DNA of 64,000 nt from Carnobacterium divergens DSM 20623 (GCF_000744255.1 NZ_JQLO01000001.1:1-64000); one strand, 5' to 3'. Counted from the first letter of the stretch, positions 50,939 through 60,467 are shown. Notes: generated from the sequence alone by a model not told the origin. Numbers and translations: made by a program.

Positions 50939-50979
50939 CTTATAAGAGTACGTAACAGCTATTCTTAATGAATAAATGA

Positions 50980-51014
50980 AAAAAATAGTTCCTGAAGGGG
51001 AACTATTTTTTTTG
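50980..51014. terminator. Terminator after the TipA-like gene
   Basis: AAAAAATAGTTCC pairs with GGAACTATTTTTT around 6-7 nt, followed by further T; symmetrical. Confidence 0.9.
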
Positions 51015-51341
51015 TCTTAATTTGAAATGATTAACGGTATTTTTTTAATTTAGCGAAGAATAAAACGAGTTAAATAACGTTATCAATAAAACTTGTAAAT
51101 GTTTATTTCAATAGGATTTAGCCCATTTTTTACCAAAAAATTGGAAATATAGCAAAGAAATATGAACGCATATTTGTTTTATTTTGTTATTTTTTTGATA
51201 CTATTATTAAGAGCGAGCTGAAAAAATTAATAATTATTAAAAAAATAAAAGTTAGATTTTATTTATTTTGCAAAATATCTTTATAAATAGGGGGAATTAA
51301 TTTTACAAATATTGAAATATATAAGGAAGGGGGAATTTAAA
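51015..51341. other. Long A/T-rich leader region of the WxL operon
   Basis: No gene is visible. The stretch is over 75 percent A/T by eye, with TACTAT and TATTAT near 51199-51207 as possible -10 boxes but no good -35 at proper distance. A long leader before the WxL adhesin gene is likely; the promoter may need an activator such as the Mga-like protein encoded in the cluster. Confidence 0.5.
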
Positions 51342-54300
51342 TTGGGAAGTAAGAAAAACATAAAAAAAGTAAAGCGTTATATTAAATTGTTAGGAGTTCC
51401 TTTTATAGTAGGTACTATCCTATTAGGCGGAATTTATTATTACAGTATAGAAAATCAAAAAATCTCAATTTTAGCAGATTCAGGGTTGAAACTAACGACT
51501 TCTAAAAATGAAGTTACTGTTAATAGTCCTTTTATCGTGAATGTTACAGATACTGGTGCGACAAATGCGACGAGTGACAGTGAGGATCTTGAAAGTGAAA
51601 AAACAGTAGATACGGATTCTGAACAACTTGAGGTAACAACAACGGAACCTATTAAACAAGTATCAAAAACAGTTATTTATTTGCCCTTAGGGATTGAGTT
51701 TGACGAAGTTGGTACAAATCAATTGAACGATGGAAAAAAAGTAGCAACGATTTCATTTGATTCAAATTCAAGAAATATAGAAATTGATTGGATTGCAGCA
51801 GAGCAAAAAGAACTGCCCATTTCTTTAATTTCAAAAAATATTGGACATTACGAAATAACTGCTCAAAAAAGTGTAAATAATCAACTAAACGAATCAGAAA
51901 TACTTTCTATTCAAGCGGTAGGAATCGAAGAATCGGCCACTTCATCGGATGAACCAAGCTCATCAGTTGTAAGTGCCAGAAGCATAGAAAAGGCTCAGGA
52001 AACCTCTGCTCTAGCAGTTGGAACGTCAGTTGTTACGAATGCAACAGAGTTAAGTACCGCAATCAAAGATTTAAGTATTACTCAGATTTATTTTGGGAAT
52101 GATATCAATTTAAATCAAAGCATTCAAATTCCAAATGGTAAGCCTTATTTACGAATTTCTGGGAAAAATCCCTCAACAGGAGAAATACACACCCTAACAG
52201 AAAATAATGGAACTGGTGGGGGAACCGATAATATCTATGTAAGCAATGGAAATTCAGATCCAAAAGATTATGGTTTAGAGGATATGAAAATTATTGGACG
52301 CAATTATTATGGTCCTTTGAATGTACAAGACAATACAAGAGAAGTAAGTTTATCCTATACAAATGTTGATTATCAAGGTCCACAAATTACGCATAATGTT
52401 AACGGAATCACGAAGTATTTAGGGGATACAAGTATTTACATTGCTCGTGTTCAAAGTACCTCAGCACCAAATCAAGAGGTAGCTGAAGCAAGAAACGTTA
52501 TTATGGATGGTAATATCACAATTAATCATACATCAAATTCCGACAGTATGTTTTGGTTAGGATTATCAGGCGGGTCAGAGAACTCTTTTACAGTCAAAGC
52601 AAATTCAAATGTTGTAATTGATTCTAAAGGGAATGGTATGTTTTATCGTGACGGATCAAATCCAATTAAGATGGATATTGAACAAAACGCCAACGTTAAA
52701 ATAACAACTAATAACGGATTGTTTCGTAATAATCCAGGGCAATATTTACACGTTGGAGAGAATGCAAATGTCGAGTTTGAAAAAACAGGTGGAGATCAAC
52801 CGGTATTGCGTTTAACAGAAGACTTAAATGTAGCCAAGGGTGCCCGACTAGTGATGAAAGCAACTGGCGGAAGTGGGAATTTTGCGCGCTTTGAAAGTGC
52901 CTACGCTGGAACAAACTTAAACTTTGATGATCCACTAAGTGTTTTACTTTACAATAAAACCTCGCAACAAATGTTTGCTTGGCAAGGATCCGGAAATTCC
53001 TCTGGAAAAATGCACATTAATGCACCAATCGTAAATTACTGGAGAGTTGCAGGTACTGGTGATCGTGATGATTTGCCATTGTTTAGCTGGTCCATGCCAG
53101 ATCGGTCAAACGTAGTAACAGATGTTACAACGAACGGAAGCAGTTCAACTGTTATCAATTCGACAAATGCAGGAATGAATGCAACAGATTTCAATCTGGG
53201 AACTGCAAAAGTGATTTCATTAGGGACTATAGACGTTACATTAGATCCAATTACAGATGCACAGAGTACAATAACTGGTACAGCGACAAAAAATTCTAAA
53301 GTCTACATTGATTATACTGAGGTTGGTGTTAAAAAAACTTTAACAGGTTATGCTGGAACAGATGGGGTATATAGTATTCCGATTCCTGATGGGTTTATCA
53401 AGCCATACACCTCAGTAACTGCAACAGCCAATTTAGATTTTAAAACCAAAGTATCTGCTCCTGTTACGGTAGAAGATGTAACACCTCCTGAAGGCACTGC
53501 GATTATCCAAGTTTTAGAAAAAGGCAGTGCATTTCCAAGTGATGTCACAAAATTTGTTAAAGACATTAAAGACAAATCAGATGGGACAACAGGAGCAGGA
53601 GTAACTGTATCTGCTGGAACGATTCCTCAACCCGATATGAATCAATCTGGCCCCGTATTACCGATGTATGAGGTTATTCTAACTGATAAAGCAGGAAATA
53701 AAACAGCTATAAAAATACCTATCTTCATTAAAGATGAAGACACGGTTGTTTCAGATACAACAGCGTTAAAAGCCCATAATATCACTTTTAAACTGCCACA
53801 ATATCCACAAACAGAAGCAGAATTGAAAGCCTTTATTCAAAAAGAATCAGCCGTGCAAGCTTGGGAATTAGCAACGGGCAACGAATTGACTGATTTAAGT
53901 GCTCTTACAATTGATACTTCTAAAATGAAACAAGCAGTAGGAACATACCCAGTCATGTTGACGCTTGGCAATGTTCAAAAAGAAATCCAAGTTGACGTCA
54001 CACCTGGAACGGGAACCGTCGTGTTCCATTACCAAGATGAAGAAGGCAATAAACTTGCAGAAGATAAAACGATTGTAGACGATATTGGAAATAGCTACAA
54101 TGAAAAACCAATTGATTTAAATGGTTATCTATACGTGCGTACCCAAGGAAATGCAACAGGGGTTATTGAAGATCAGACCCAAGAAGTTCTGTTCATTTAT
54201 CAACAAAATCGCTTCAAATTAACTCAAACTGTTACAAAGATGGATGGAAGTTCTGCTGAAAAAGCGGCATTGACAGAAGTTCTTAAAGTGAAAACAGTGT

Positions 54301-55073
54301 TAGACAGTCAATTAACGAGTGTGACGCCAAGTGTATTCTATAAAGACTTAACGATTACAGTACCAATTGACGATGCATTAATCGATGTTGGAACCTTCTC
54401 TTTAAATAGAGCAGATGGAACATCAGTAGGTCAGGTATCTTACGATGATTCTACTAAATCTGTAAATGCCACAATTACTGAAGCAGATCAAATTCCATGG
54501 AATGAGAATGTATCGATGAGCTATCAAGCAACAGTTAAAGAGGATGCGCCACTAGCAAGTACAATCACAACAGTAGGCGAAGCTAGTGGAAGCTATACAA
54601 ATAATTGGGTAGCTAATCCGGTCAAATCAAATACGACAAAAACCGAAATTGTAGATGGAAAATTAGCTTTTGTTTCAGCACCGACAGATTTGGATTTTGG
54701 TGAAAACTTAAAGATACCAGCTGTTGATAAAAACTATCCTCTACAATCTCTAACTGGTAGTTTAACCGTACAAGATACGCGTTCAATCAAAGGATCATGG
54801 ACATTGAGTGCGAAGATGGATCAAGTATTAACAAGTACAAGTAATAAAACTTTGCCTACAGCTGTTCAGTACACGAATAAAGGTCAAAAAGCTATATTGG
54901 GAACCTCTTCAATTATTATTTACCAACAAACAAATACTGATAGCAAGCCCATCTCGATTACAGATAATTGGCTGCCAAATGGCGATGGTTTAGCTTTAGA
55001 TATCAAGCCAGGAACTACTTATCCAGAATCCTATACGGGTTCAATCGAGTGGACCTTGCAAGACACACCATAG
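51342..55073 (+). CDS. Large WxL-domain surface adhesin
   Basis: A 1243-residue extracellular protein, the first gene of a csc-type cluster. N-terminal membrane/signal segment (residues about 15-35: LLGVPFIVGTILLGGIYYYS). The middle region (about 225-620) resembles a pectate-lyase-like adhesive beta-helix, with many Asn/Gly turns. Ig-like segments and a MucBP-type module follow (GTVVFHYQDEEGNKLAEDKTIVDDIG, about 890-960). The last 150 residues form a WxL domain with the two motifs GSWTLSAKM and IEWTLQDTP, which binds peptidoglycan non-covalently. TTG 51342 is chosen because GGAAGGGGG lies before it. It likely attaches via the WxL/DUF916 partners downstream. Confidence 0.87.
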   Translation: MGSKKNIKKVKRYIKLLGVPFIVGTILLGGIYYYSIENQKISILADSGLKLTTSKNEVTVNSPFIVNVTDTGATNATSDSEDLESEKTVDTDSEQLEVTTTEPIKQVSKTVIYLPLGIEFDEVGTNQLNDGKKVATISFDSNSRNIEIDWIAAEQKELPISLISKNIGHYEITAQKSVNNQLNESEILSIQAVGIEESATSSDEPSSSVVSARSIEKAQETSALAVGTSVVTNATELSTAIKDLSITQIYFGNDINLNQSIQIPNGKPYLRISGKNPSTGEIHTLTENNGTGGGTDNIYVSNGNSDPKDYGLEDMKIIGRNYYGPLNVQDNTREVSLSYTNVDYQGPQITHNVNGITKYLGDTSIYIARVQSTSAPNQEVAEARNVIMDGNITINHTSNSDSMFWLGLSGGSENSFTVKANSNVVIDSKGNGMFYRDGSNPIKMDIEQNANVKITTNNGLFRNNPGQYLHVGENANVEFEKTGGDQPVLRLTEDLNVAKGARLVMKATGGSGNFARFESAYAGTNLNFDDPLSVLLYNKTSQQMFAWQGSGNSSGKMHINAPIVNYWRVAGTGDRDDLPLFSWSMPDRSNVVTDVTTNGSSSTVINSTNAGMNATDFNLGTAKVISLGTIDVTLDPITDAQSTITGTATKNSKVYIDYTEVGVKKTLTGYAGTDGVYSIPIPDGFIKPYTSVTATANLDFKTKVSAPVTVEDVTPPEGTAIIQVLEKGSAFPSDVTKFVKDIKDKSDGTTGAGVTVSAGTIPQPDMNQSGPVLPMYEVILTDKAGNKTAIKIPIFIKDEDTVVSDTTALKAHNITFKLPQYPQTEAELKAFIQKESAVQAWELATGNELTDLSALTIDTSKMKQAVGTYPVMLTLGNVQKEIQVDVTPGTGTVVFHYQDEEGNKLAEDKTIVDDIGNSYNEKPIDLNGYLYVRTQGNATGVIEDQTQEVLFIYQQNRFKLTQTVTKMDGSSAEKAALTEVLKVKTVLDSQLTSVTPSVFYKDLTITVPIDDALIDVGTFSLNRADGTSVGQVSYDDSTKSVNATITEADQIPWNENVSMSYQATVKEDAPLASTITTVGEASGSYTNNWVANPVKSNTTKTEIVDGKLAFVSAPTDLDFGENLKIPAVDKNYPLQSLTGSLTVQDTRSIKGSWTLSAKMDQVLTSTSNKTLPTAVQYTNKGQKAILGTSSIIIYQQTNTDSKPISITDNWLPNGDGLALDIKPGTTYPESYTGSIEWTLQDTP

Positions 55074-55083
55074 GAGGGGAACG

Positions 55084-55410
55084 ATGAATAAAAAAAGAGG
55101 GACATGTCTTCTTTTGATGATTGCATTATTCAGTTTCTCTTCATTTATGGAAGCTAGTGCAGAGGTAAGTCAGAAGAGCCATACTACAACTGGGGATATC
55201 AGCTTTTACGGAGAATATGAAAAACCAAAAGAGACTCAATCAACAGATACAAAAGAATTAAAAAATAGAGAGACAGTCCGAACAAATTTTCCGCAAACAG
55301 GGGAACAATCAACACCATCTTATTTTATAATAGGAATGATTGTTTTTGTGGGAAGTTATCAATTGTATCAAAAAAACAAAATAGGGGGATTTAAAAATGA
55401 AATTAACTAA
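55084..55410 (+). CDS. Small sortase-anchored protein of the WxL cluster (CscD-like)
   Basis: A 108-residue secreted protein. Signal peptide about 1-26 (LLLMIALFSFSSFMEASA), a short Thr/Lys/Glu-rich exposed part, then a sorting signal FPQTGE (about residues 71-76), a hydrophobic helix SYFIIGMIVFVGSYQLY and a basic tail. The motif starts with Phe instead of Leu, still a usual sortase A variant. In csc clusters such small LPxTG proteins accompany WxL and DUF916 proteins. GGAGGGGAACG precedes the ATG. It overlaps the next gene by 14 bp. Confidence 0.88.
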   Translation: MNKKRGTCLLLMIALFSFSSFMEASAEVSQKSHTTTGDISFYGEYEKPKETQSTDTKELKNRETVRTNFPQTGEQSTPSYFIIGMIVFVGSYQLYQKNKIGGFKNEIN

Positions 55411-56146
55411 AATAATGACAAGTACGGTGTTATTAGCAACAGCTGTCAGCTTTTCAACAGTAGCAAACGCTGCAGATGGTGGAACTTATCAGTCAAAAGG
55501 GTCAGTAGAATTTGTTCCAAATAATACGGTTACTCCACCAACAGATCCAGAAAATCCAGGCAAGGAAGTAACACCGACTAACCCAGATGGAACTGATCCA
55601 GATCCAGGGACAGCAGGTCCCTTAAGTATTGATTACGCTTCAAGCTTAAGCTTTGGAAGCAATAAAATTACGAATAAAGATGCCGTTTACTTTGCAGAAC
55701 CACAAAAATTAAAAGATGGGACTGTAAGAGCTAATTACGTGCAAGTTACAGATACCCGTGGGAATAACGGTGGTTGGACATTGACAGTTAAACAAGAAGG
55801 TCAATTAAAAAATGAAACAACGACCAATAAAGAGTTGACTGGTTCAGTTTTATCTTTAACAGGGGGAGCAGCGGTAAGCAATACAACAAACGTTGTGGCA
55901 CCAACAGTTAGCGACGTGATTCTAGATTCAGCTGGAGCAGCTTCTGAAGTAATGAGTGCTAAAGTAGGGCAAGGAGCATTAACTTGGTTAAATGTTTTTG
56001 GAACATTGGAAGATACCCAAGTGGAGGGTGAAACAGTTAAGAAGAATAAAGCAATTACGCTATCCATCCCAGGAACAACACCAAAAGATGCTGTTAAATA
56101 TACAACAAACTTAACATGGACATTGAGCGACGTACCAAGTAAATAA
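55397..56146 (+). CDS. WxL-domain surface protein 1
   Basis: A 249-residue secreted protein of the WxL family (CscB-like). Signal peptide about 1-25 (TVLLATAVSFSTVANA). A Pro/Asp/Thr-rich stretch TPPTDPENPGKEVTPTNPDG leads into the domain GPLSIDYASSLSFGSNKIT. The two WxL motifs are GWTLTVK (near residue 121) and LTWTLSDVP at the C-terminus. It attaches to peptidoglycan and may interact with the DUF916 protein. Start ATG overlaps the preceding gene by 14 bp and follows AGGGGG. Confidence 0.94.
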   Translation: MKLTKIMTSTVLLATAVSFSTVANAADGGTYQSKGSVEFVPNNTVTPPTDPENPGKEVTPTNPDGTDPDPGTAGPLSIDYASSLSFGSNKITNKDAVYFAEPQKLKDGTVRANYVQVTDTRGNNGGWTLTVKQEGQLKNETTTNKELTGSVLSLTGGAAVSNTTNVVAPTVSDVILDSAGAASEVMSAKVGQGALTWLNVFGTLEDTQVEGETVKKNKAITLSIPGTTPKDAVKYTTNLTWTLSDVPSK

Positions 56147-56180
56147 AAATAAAAAAATTTAAAAAAAGGGAGATTTACAC

Positions 56181-56924
56181 ATGAATAAAAAAATAATGAC
56201 ACTTAGCGCAGCAACTTTATTAGCTTTAACAATTGGAGGAAATGTTGTAAGTGCAGCAACAGCAGGCACGTATAAATCAAATGCGAAAGTAACCTTTGAA
56301 CAAGATACTTCTGTTACACCACCAACTGATCCAACTAATCCAGGTAGTGAAGTAACTCCAACTAATCCAGATGGAACAGATCCAAATCCAGGAACAGCTG
56401 GCCCATTAAGTATTGATTTTGCTTCTTCATTTGGCTTTGATAAACAAAAAATTACAACAAAAGATGAAGTTTACAATGCAAAAGCGCAAATGCTATCAGA
56501 TGGAACATTACGTCCTAACTACTTGCAAGTAACAGATAAACGTGGTGGCGCAAAAGGCTGGACTATTCAAGTGAAGCAAGAAACACAATTAACATCCGCA
56601 ACCAGTAAAAATAAATTAGATGGCGCTTTAATTTCCATTGCAAATGGTGAAGCCGTTTCAGCTTCAACTTCAAAAGTACCTTCTGTTTTAAATGCAACAG
56701 GTCAAAAATTAAATTTATCAATAAATGCTGACGGTGAAGGGGTAAGTCAAGAGATTATGGCAGCTAAAGCAGATGAAGGAGCTGGAACATGGGTTTATCG
56801 TTTTGGTGACGATACAACAAAAGACACAAGCGTAACCTTATCAGTACCAGGATCTACAACGAAATATGCAGAAGAATATGCAGCAGAAGTAACTTGGACA
56901 TTAGCTGATATTCCAACAAATTAA
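56181..56924 (+). CDS. WxL-domain surface protein 2, tandem paralogue
   Basis: A 247-residue paralogue of the preceding gene product: same signal peptide type, linker TPPTDPTNPGSEVTPTNPDG and domain start GPLSIDFASSFGFDKQKIT. The first motif is altered to WTI (GWTIQVK), while the C-terminal motif WTLADIP is kept. A clear tandem duplication, 34 bp apart. AAAAAAGGGAG precedes the ATG. The pair may form heteromeric surface layers or present different partners. After the gene there is a hairpin without a T tail. Confidence 0.94.
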   Translation: MNKKIMTLSAATLLALTIGGNVVSAATAGTYKSNAKVTFEQDTSVTPPTDPTNPGSEVTPTNPDGTDPNPGTAGPLSIDFASSFGFDKQKITTKDEVYNAKAQMLSDGTLRPNYLQVTDKRGGAKGWTIQVKQETQLTSATSKNKLDGALISIANGEAVSASTSKVPSVLNATGQKLNLSINADGEGVSQEIMAAKADEGAGTWVYRFGDDTTKDTSVTLSVPGSTTKYAEEYAAEVTWTLADIPTN

Positions 56925-56941
56925 TCAAACATGAAATAAGT

Positions 56942-56974
56942 TGAAAAGCATCGCTTTATTGTGGATGCTTTTCA
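56942..56974 (+). other. Intra-operon hairpin without T-run
   Basis: TTGAAAAGCATC pairs with GATGCTTTTCAG (11 bp core) around an 11-nt loop. No T tail follows, so it is probably an mRNA stabiliser or processing site that lets the WxL genes be expressed more than the DUF916 gene. Confidence 0.6.
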
Positions 56975-57002
56975 GTTCATTTCTAAGAAGGAGTTTATTA
57001 TT

Positions 57003-58121
57003 ATGACAAAACGAAAAATAAGCCTGATTTTTTTAAGCATGTGCCTGCTTTTGAGTGCCTTAAGTCAAGCTCCTATAATTGGAAAAGCTTCTGAACTAAA
57101 TTTTGCTGTGGAATCCATTATTCCAGATAATCAGCGAGATAAAACGAAAACTTTTTTTGATTTAAGAGTAGCCCCTAAAAGTGAACAAGTCGTTGAATTA
57201 AAATTACGAAATGACACAACGAAAGACGTAACAGTAGAACCAAGCGTGAATTCAGCAACAACCAATTTAAATGGCGTTGTAGAATACGGAGCAACAAAGG
57301 CCAAAAAAGATTCAACCTTGCCAATTGATTTAAAAGAAATTGTCAGCGTTGCATCGGAAGTTACGATACCAGCGAATCAAGAAATAAAATTGCCTATCAC
57401 AATTAAAATGCCAGATCGTACTTTTGATGGTATATTAGCTGGAGGTATCACAATTAAAGAAAAAGATACCTCTAAAAGTGATTCGAATACTTCGTCAGAT
57501 ACACAAGGGCTAGCCATTCAAAATAAATATGCCTATGTAGTAGCCTTATTATTAAACCAAAATGATCAACCTGTTGAAGCAAAATTAGAATTAAATGATG
57601 TTGTTCCTTCACAAGTGAATGCACGTAACGTAATCAATGCAAATTTGCATAACGTAAAATCTGATTACATCAATAGTCTAGATGTAGAAGCAACGATTAC
57701 GAAAAAAAATGAAAGTACAGCACTTTACACAAGTTCAAAAAAGAACATGCAAATGGCACCTAATTCTAATTTTAATTATCCAATCTCATTAAATGGAGAA
57801 AAATTAAAAGCGGGAAAATACACGTTAAAATTAAATGCACAAGCAAAAGAAGGAAAATGGAGTTTCACAAAAGATTTTACAATTAGCGAAACAGATGCGA
57901 AAAAATACAATAGTCAGGATGTTTCAATTAAAAAAGATTGGACATGGGTTTATATTTTAATTGGTATTTTATTGATTTTAATTGCACTATTTTTAATTTT
58001 CTTTATTATAAGACGTAACAGAAAAAAACAAGAAGAGCGTCGAAGACTGGAAGCGGCACGAAATAGAAAAAATGTTCGTCGTAAAAAACGTCCGTCAAAA
58101 GACCAGATACCCAAAAAATAA
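57003..58121 (+). CDS. DUF916/DUF3324 WxL-interacting membrane protein (CscA-like)
   Basis: A 372-residue secreted, membrane-anchored protein. Signal peptide about 1-28, DUF916 region (about 35-160: NFAVESIIPDNQRDKTKTFFDLRVAPKSEQVVELKLRN; an Ig-like fold), DUF3324 region (about 180-310), a C-terminal helix WTWVYILIGILLILIALFLIFFIIRR (about 318-343) and a Lys/Arg-rich cytoplasmic tail. These proteins bind both WxL domains and peptidoglycan. ATG 57003 lies after AAGGAG; an earlier in-frame ATG lacks a site. Fourth gene type of the csc cluster. Confidence 0.93.
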   Translation: MTKRKISLIFLSMCLLLSALSQAPIIGKASELNFAVESIIPDNQRDKTKTFFDLRVAPKSEQVVELKLRNDTTKDVTVEPSVNSATTNLNGVVEYGATKAKKDSTLPIDLKEIVSVASEVTIPANQEIKLPITIKMPDRTFDGILAGGITIKEKDTSKSDSNTSSDTQGLAIQNKYAYVVALLLNQNDQPVEAKLELNDVVPSQVNARNVINANLHNVKSDYINSLDVEATITKKNESTALYTSSKKNMQMAPNSNFNYPISLNGEKLKAGKYTLKLNAQAKEGKWSFTKDFTISETDAKKYNSQDVSIKKDWTWVYILIGILLILIALFLIFFIIRRNRKKQEERRRLEAARNRKNVRRKKRPSKDQIPKK

Positions 58122-58223
58122 TAAGGTAAAGAAATTCCAATTTTAAGCAATATTGGGGTTTCTTTTCAGTCATTATAAATAACATAAAAAACAAATTAGG
58201 TAATGAAAGGAGAGTGGAGAGGG

Positions 58224-59684
58224 ATGAATAGTTTTTTATCTAAAACAGATGTCCGTAAACTACTCTTAATTCATACAATTGAAGAAAGTTTCCAACAAAA
58301 AGTGTCGATTTCAGATTTAAAAGAAAAAATGGGTGTGTCTGAATTTATTTTATTGAATACCTATGAAGAGTTAAAACAAGATATTCTTAAGTATCAATTA
58401 GATGAACAACTTCAGATTCAAAAATTAAATCAAGTTGTTCAGTTAAAAAAAAATAGCAGTTTTTCTACAGATACATTGAAAAATCTTTATGTAAAGGAAT
58501 CTTTAGGATTCCAAATCATTCAGGATGTGTTTGAGGACATGTTTACAAATTCCAATGATTATGCAGATCTCTTTTACACGAGTCGTACAAAAGTTTACTC
58601 TAAAGTAAATCAACTTAAAGCCAAACTTGAAAAACTTGGAATAAAACTTTCATCACGATTTAAATTAGTTGGAGATGAAATTGCGATTCGAACCTATATA
58701 AACAACTTGTATACTTCAGTCTATGGCATGGACGATTACCCTTTTTCGACAACATTAAAGGAACAAACTATGCGTTTTATCAAATTGATTGAAACTAAAA
58801 TGGATATTTATATGACTCAAACAAGTACGACCAAATTACTTTATTTTATTAGTATTTGTCGAATCCGAATTGAAAATGAGCAATTTGTAAAAAATGCACC
58901 GGCTACGATAACGGGTTTAGAAAGTGATTCTTTTGAAGATATTTTGAAGGAAACGTATCAAGAAGTATTTAATGAAAAAGTAAGTCACAATGAAATTGAT
59001 TTACTGGTATTATTTATTGAAAGTCTAGACGAGTTTCCTCTTGAATTGGAAAATCAAGAACTAGATAGTTTAACGAACTTCTTTATCACAGAGTTTCAAA
59101 AACAATTTGGAAATCTTGATGAAACTTTTTTTAAGGAAGAATTAATTAATGAACTGGTAAAAATCCATTACCCTGTTTTAAATTTTAATTGTTTACAAAC
59201 AGAACTAGACGTTCCAGTCCGAGCACGATTTATTGAAGAAAATTACCCAGAGGTATTAGAATTTTGTCGCCATTTTATCCAAAAAGCATCGAAATCGAAA
59301 AAATTTTATTTGATTAATCAAAATGATGTTTATTTATCCAATCATTATATTTTCTTGCTGATCAATGTGTTGCCACCATCCTTTTTTTCATATCCTGTAA
59401 AAGTATGCATTGATTTCTCATTGGGTAAAAATTACAATCAATTTATTTATCGAAACATTCAAACGTTTGATTTTATTAACATTGAAATCAGTCATCAATT
59501 AACAGAAGATATTGATATTTTGCTTTGTGATTATCCAATCAGTGGGCTTCATCAAGACACGAAAGTCATTGTGTGGAGTGCGCCACCAACTGCAGGAGAT
59601 TGGGCAAACTTTGGTAGATGTATCGCAACTGCAAAAGGCAAAAAGCCACTAAAAAAAGGAGGTATTCCACTTGAACTATTTTAA
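58224..59684 (+). CDS. Mga-like HTH/PRD-type transcriptional regulator
   Basis: A 486-residue regulator of the Mga/AtxA type: N-terminal helix-turn-helix pair (about 5-110, including FQQKVSISDLKEKMGVSEFILLNTYEELKQ and DLFYTSRTKVYSKVNQLKAKLEKLGIKL), a central PRD-like helical region and an EIIB-like C-terminus (about 370-486, FDFINIEISHQLTEDIDILLCDYPISG). It could activate the surface genes around it. ATG 58224 follows GGAGAGTGGAGAGGG; an in-frame ATG at 58203 precedes that site and is rejected. Its 3' end overlaps the next gene by 14 bp. Confidence 0.85.
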   Translation: MNSFLSKTDVRKLLLIHTIEESFQQKVSISDLKEKMGVSEFILLNTYEELKQDILKYQLDEQLQIQKLNQVVQLKKNSSFSTDTLKNLYVKESLGFQIIQDVFEDMFTNSNDYADLFYTSRTKVYSKVNQLKAKLEKLGIKLSSRFKLVGDEIAIRTYINNLYTSVYGMDDYPFSTTLKEQTMRFIKLIETKMDIYMTQTSTTKLLYFISICRIRIENEQFVKNAPATITGLESDSFEDILKETYQEVFNEKVSHNEIDLLVLFIESLDEFPLELENQELDSLTNFFITEFQKQFGNLDETFFKEELINELVKIHYPVLNFNCLQTELDVPVRARFIEENYPEVLEFCRHFIQKASKSKKFYLINQNDVYLSNHYIFLLINVLPPSFFSYPVKVCIDFSLGKNYNQFIYRNIQTFDFINIEISHQLTEDIDILLCDYPISGLHQDTKVIVWSAPPTAGDWANFGRCIATAKGKKPLKKGGIPLELF

Positions 59685-60165
59685 ACCAACGCCGTATACT
59701 AAAACGTGTTTATTATTTGGGTGTTTATTTTCCTTTAAAGTACTAGTATTGGATACTCCGACTGTTGCTCATGCAGAAGAGAGTGGCTATTTATATGAGG
59801 TTGACAACTCTGCATTTGAAACAAAACCAGTAGATCCATTTAATCCAACAGTGAATGTAGAGCCTGTTCCGCCAGTTTACACTCCAGATCAAAAAGTAGA
59901 AGAAAGTACAAAACGGTCCTATTCGACATCACCACCAAATGGAAAAGTCCCAATATTATTAAATAAAAATAAAAAACAATTTAAAAATGTGACCAATAAG
60001 GTAGATCCATTATTAAATCAAAATACATTAGTACTTACGCTAAATAGTGGGGGAAATGATTTTGGTGGAGATGATCCTAATATGCTTTATTTAGAAGAAC
60101 TATATACAGTTTTAGCAGGAAATTTATTGTATGGGGAAGAAGCGAGTGGAATGGGGGATATTTAG
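59671..60165 (+). CDS. Small secreted protein of unknown function in the WxL cluster
   Basis: A 164-residue exported protein; I do not recognise it. Signal peptide about 1-34 (LLFGCLFSFKVLVLDTPTVAHA), then a Pro-rich stretch (VDPFNPTVNVEPVPPVYTPDQK) like those in the WxL proteins, a basic middle and an acidic, Gly-rich C-terminus (NSGGNDFGGDDPNMLYLEELYTV). No WxL, LPxTG or other anchor is visible. TTG 59671 lies 8 nt after AAAGGAGG; it overlaps the regulator gene by 14 bp. Coupled expression suggests a role with the regulator or the surface complex. Confidence 0.72.
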   Translation: MNYFKPTPYTKTCLLFGCLFSFKVLVLDTPTVAHAEESGYLYEVDNSAFETKPVDPFNPTVNVEPVPPVYTPDQKVEESTKRSYSTSPPNGKVPILLNKNKKQFKNVTNKVDPLLNQNTLVLTLNSGGNDFGGDDPNMLYLEELYTVLAGNLLYGEEASGMGDI

Positions 60166-60404
60166 TGATAGTTAATAAAAAATATTGGGAAGAGGTATCT
60201 ATATATGCGATTGAATTTCTGACAAATGAACTGAAAGAACGTAAAATTTATAAATTATTAGTCTTTCCAATAGCATTTACAACTAATGAAATTCAAGAAG
60301 CGATTATTGAAAATTTTTATAATGTTAAAGAGGTAACATCGATAGAAATCCAATTAGATGGGTTGCTATTGAATACAAATGAAAATGAATCAATGGACTA
60401 TTAA
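60165..60404 (+). CDS. Small hypothetical protein, last gene of the WxL cluster
   Basis: A 79-residue soluble protein of unknown function, beginning MIVNKKYWEEVSIYAIEFLTNELKERKIYKLLVFPIAFTTNEIQEAI. The GTG start overlaps the preceding stop (60165) and follows GGGGG by 7 nt. No signal peptide or helix-turn-helix is visible. A strong terminator directly after its stop marks the end of the cluster. Confidence 0.6.
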   Translation: MIVNKKYWEEVSIYAIEFLTNELKERKIYKLLVFPIAFTTNEIQEAIIENFYNVKEVTSIEIQLDGLLLNTNENESMDY

Positions 60405-60461
60405 AAAAGAAAGATAAGACTCATTCCTTTAGCTGGAATGAATGTTATCTTTCTTTTTTAA
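60405..60461. terminator. Bidirectional terminator between the WxL cluster and the ABC exporter
   Basis: AAAAAAGAAAGATAA pairs with TTATCTTTCTTTTTT; an inner CATTCC/GGAATG stem closes the hairpin. Serves both converging operons. Confidence 0.93.
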
Positions 60462-60467
60462 TAGTTT

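Noticed and set aside
55801-56202. A 133-codon minus-strand frame across the WxL genes
   Set aside because: Antisense shadow of the Thr/Val/Ala-rich WxL coding sequence.
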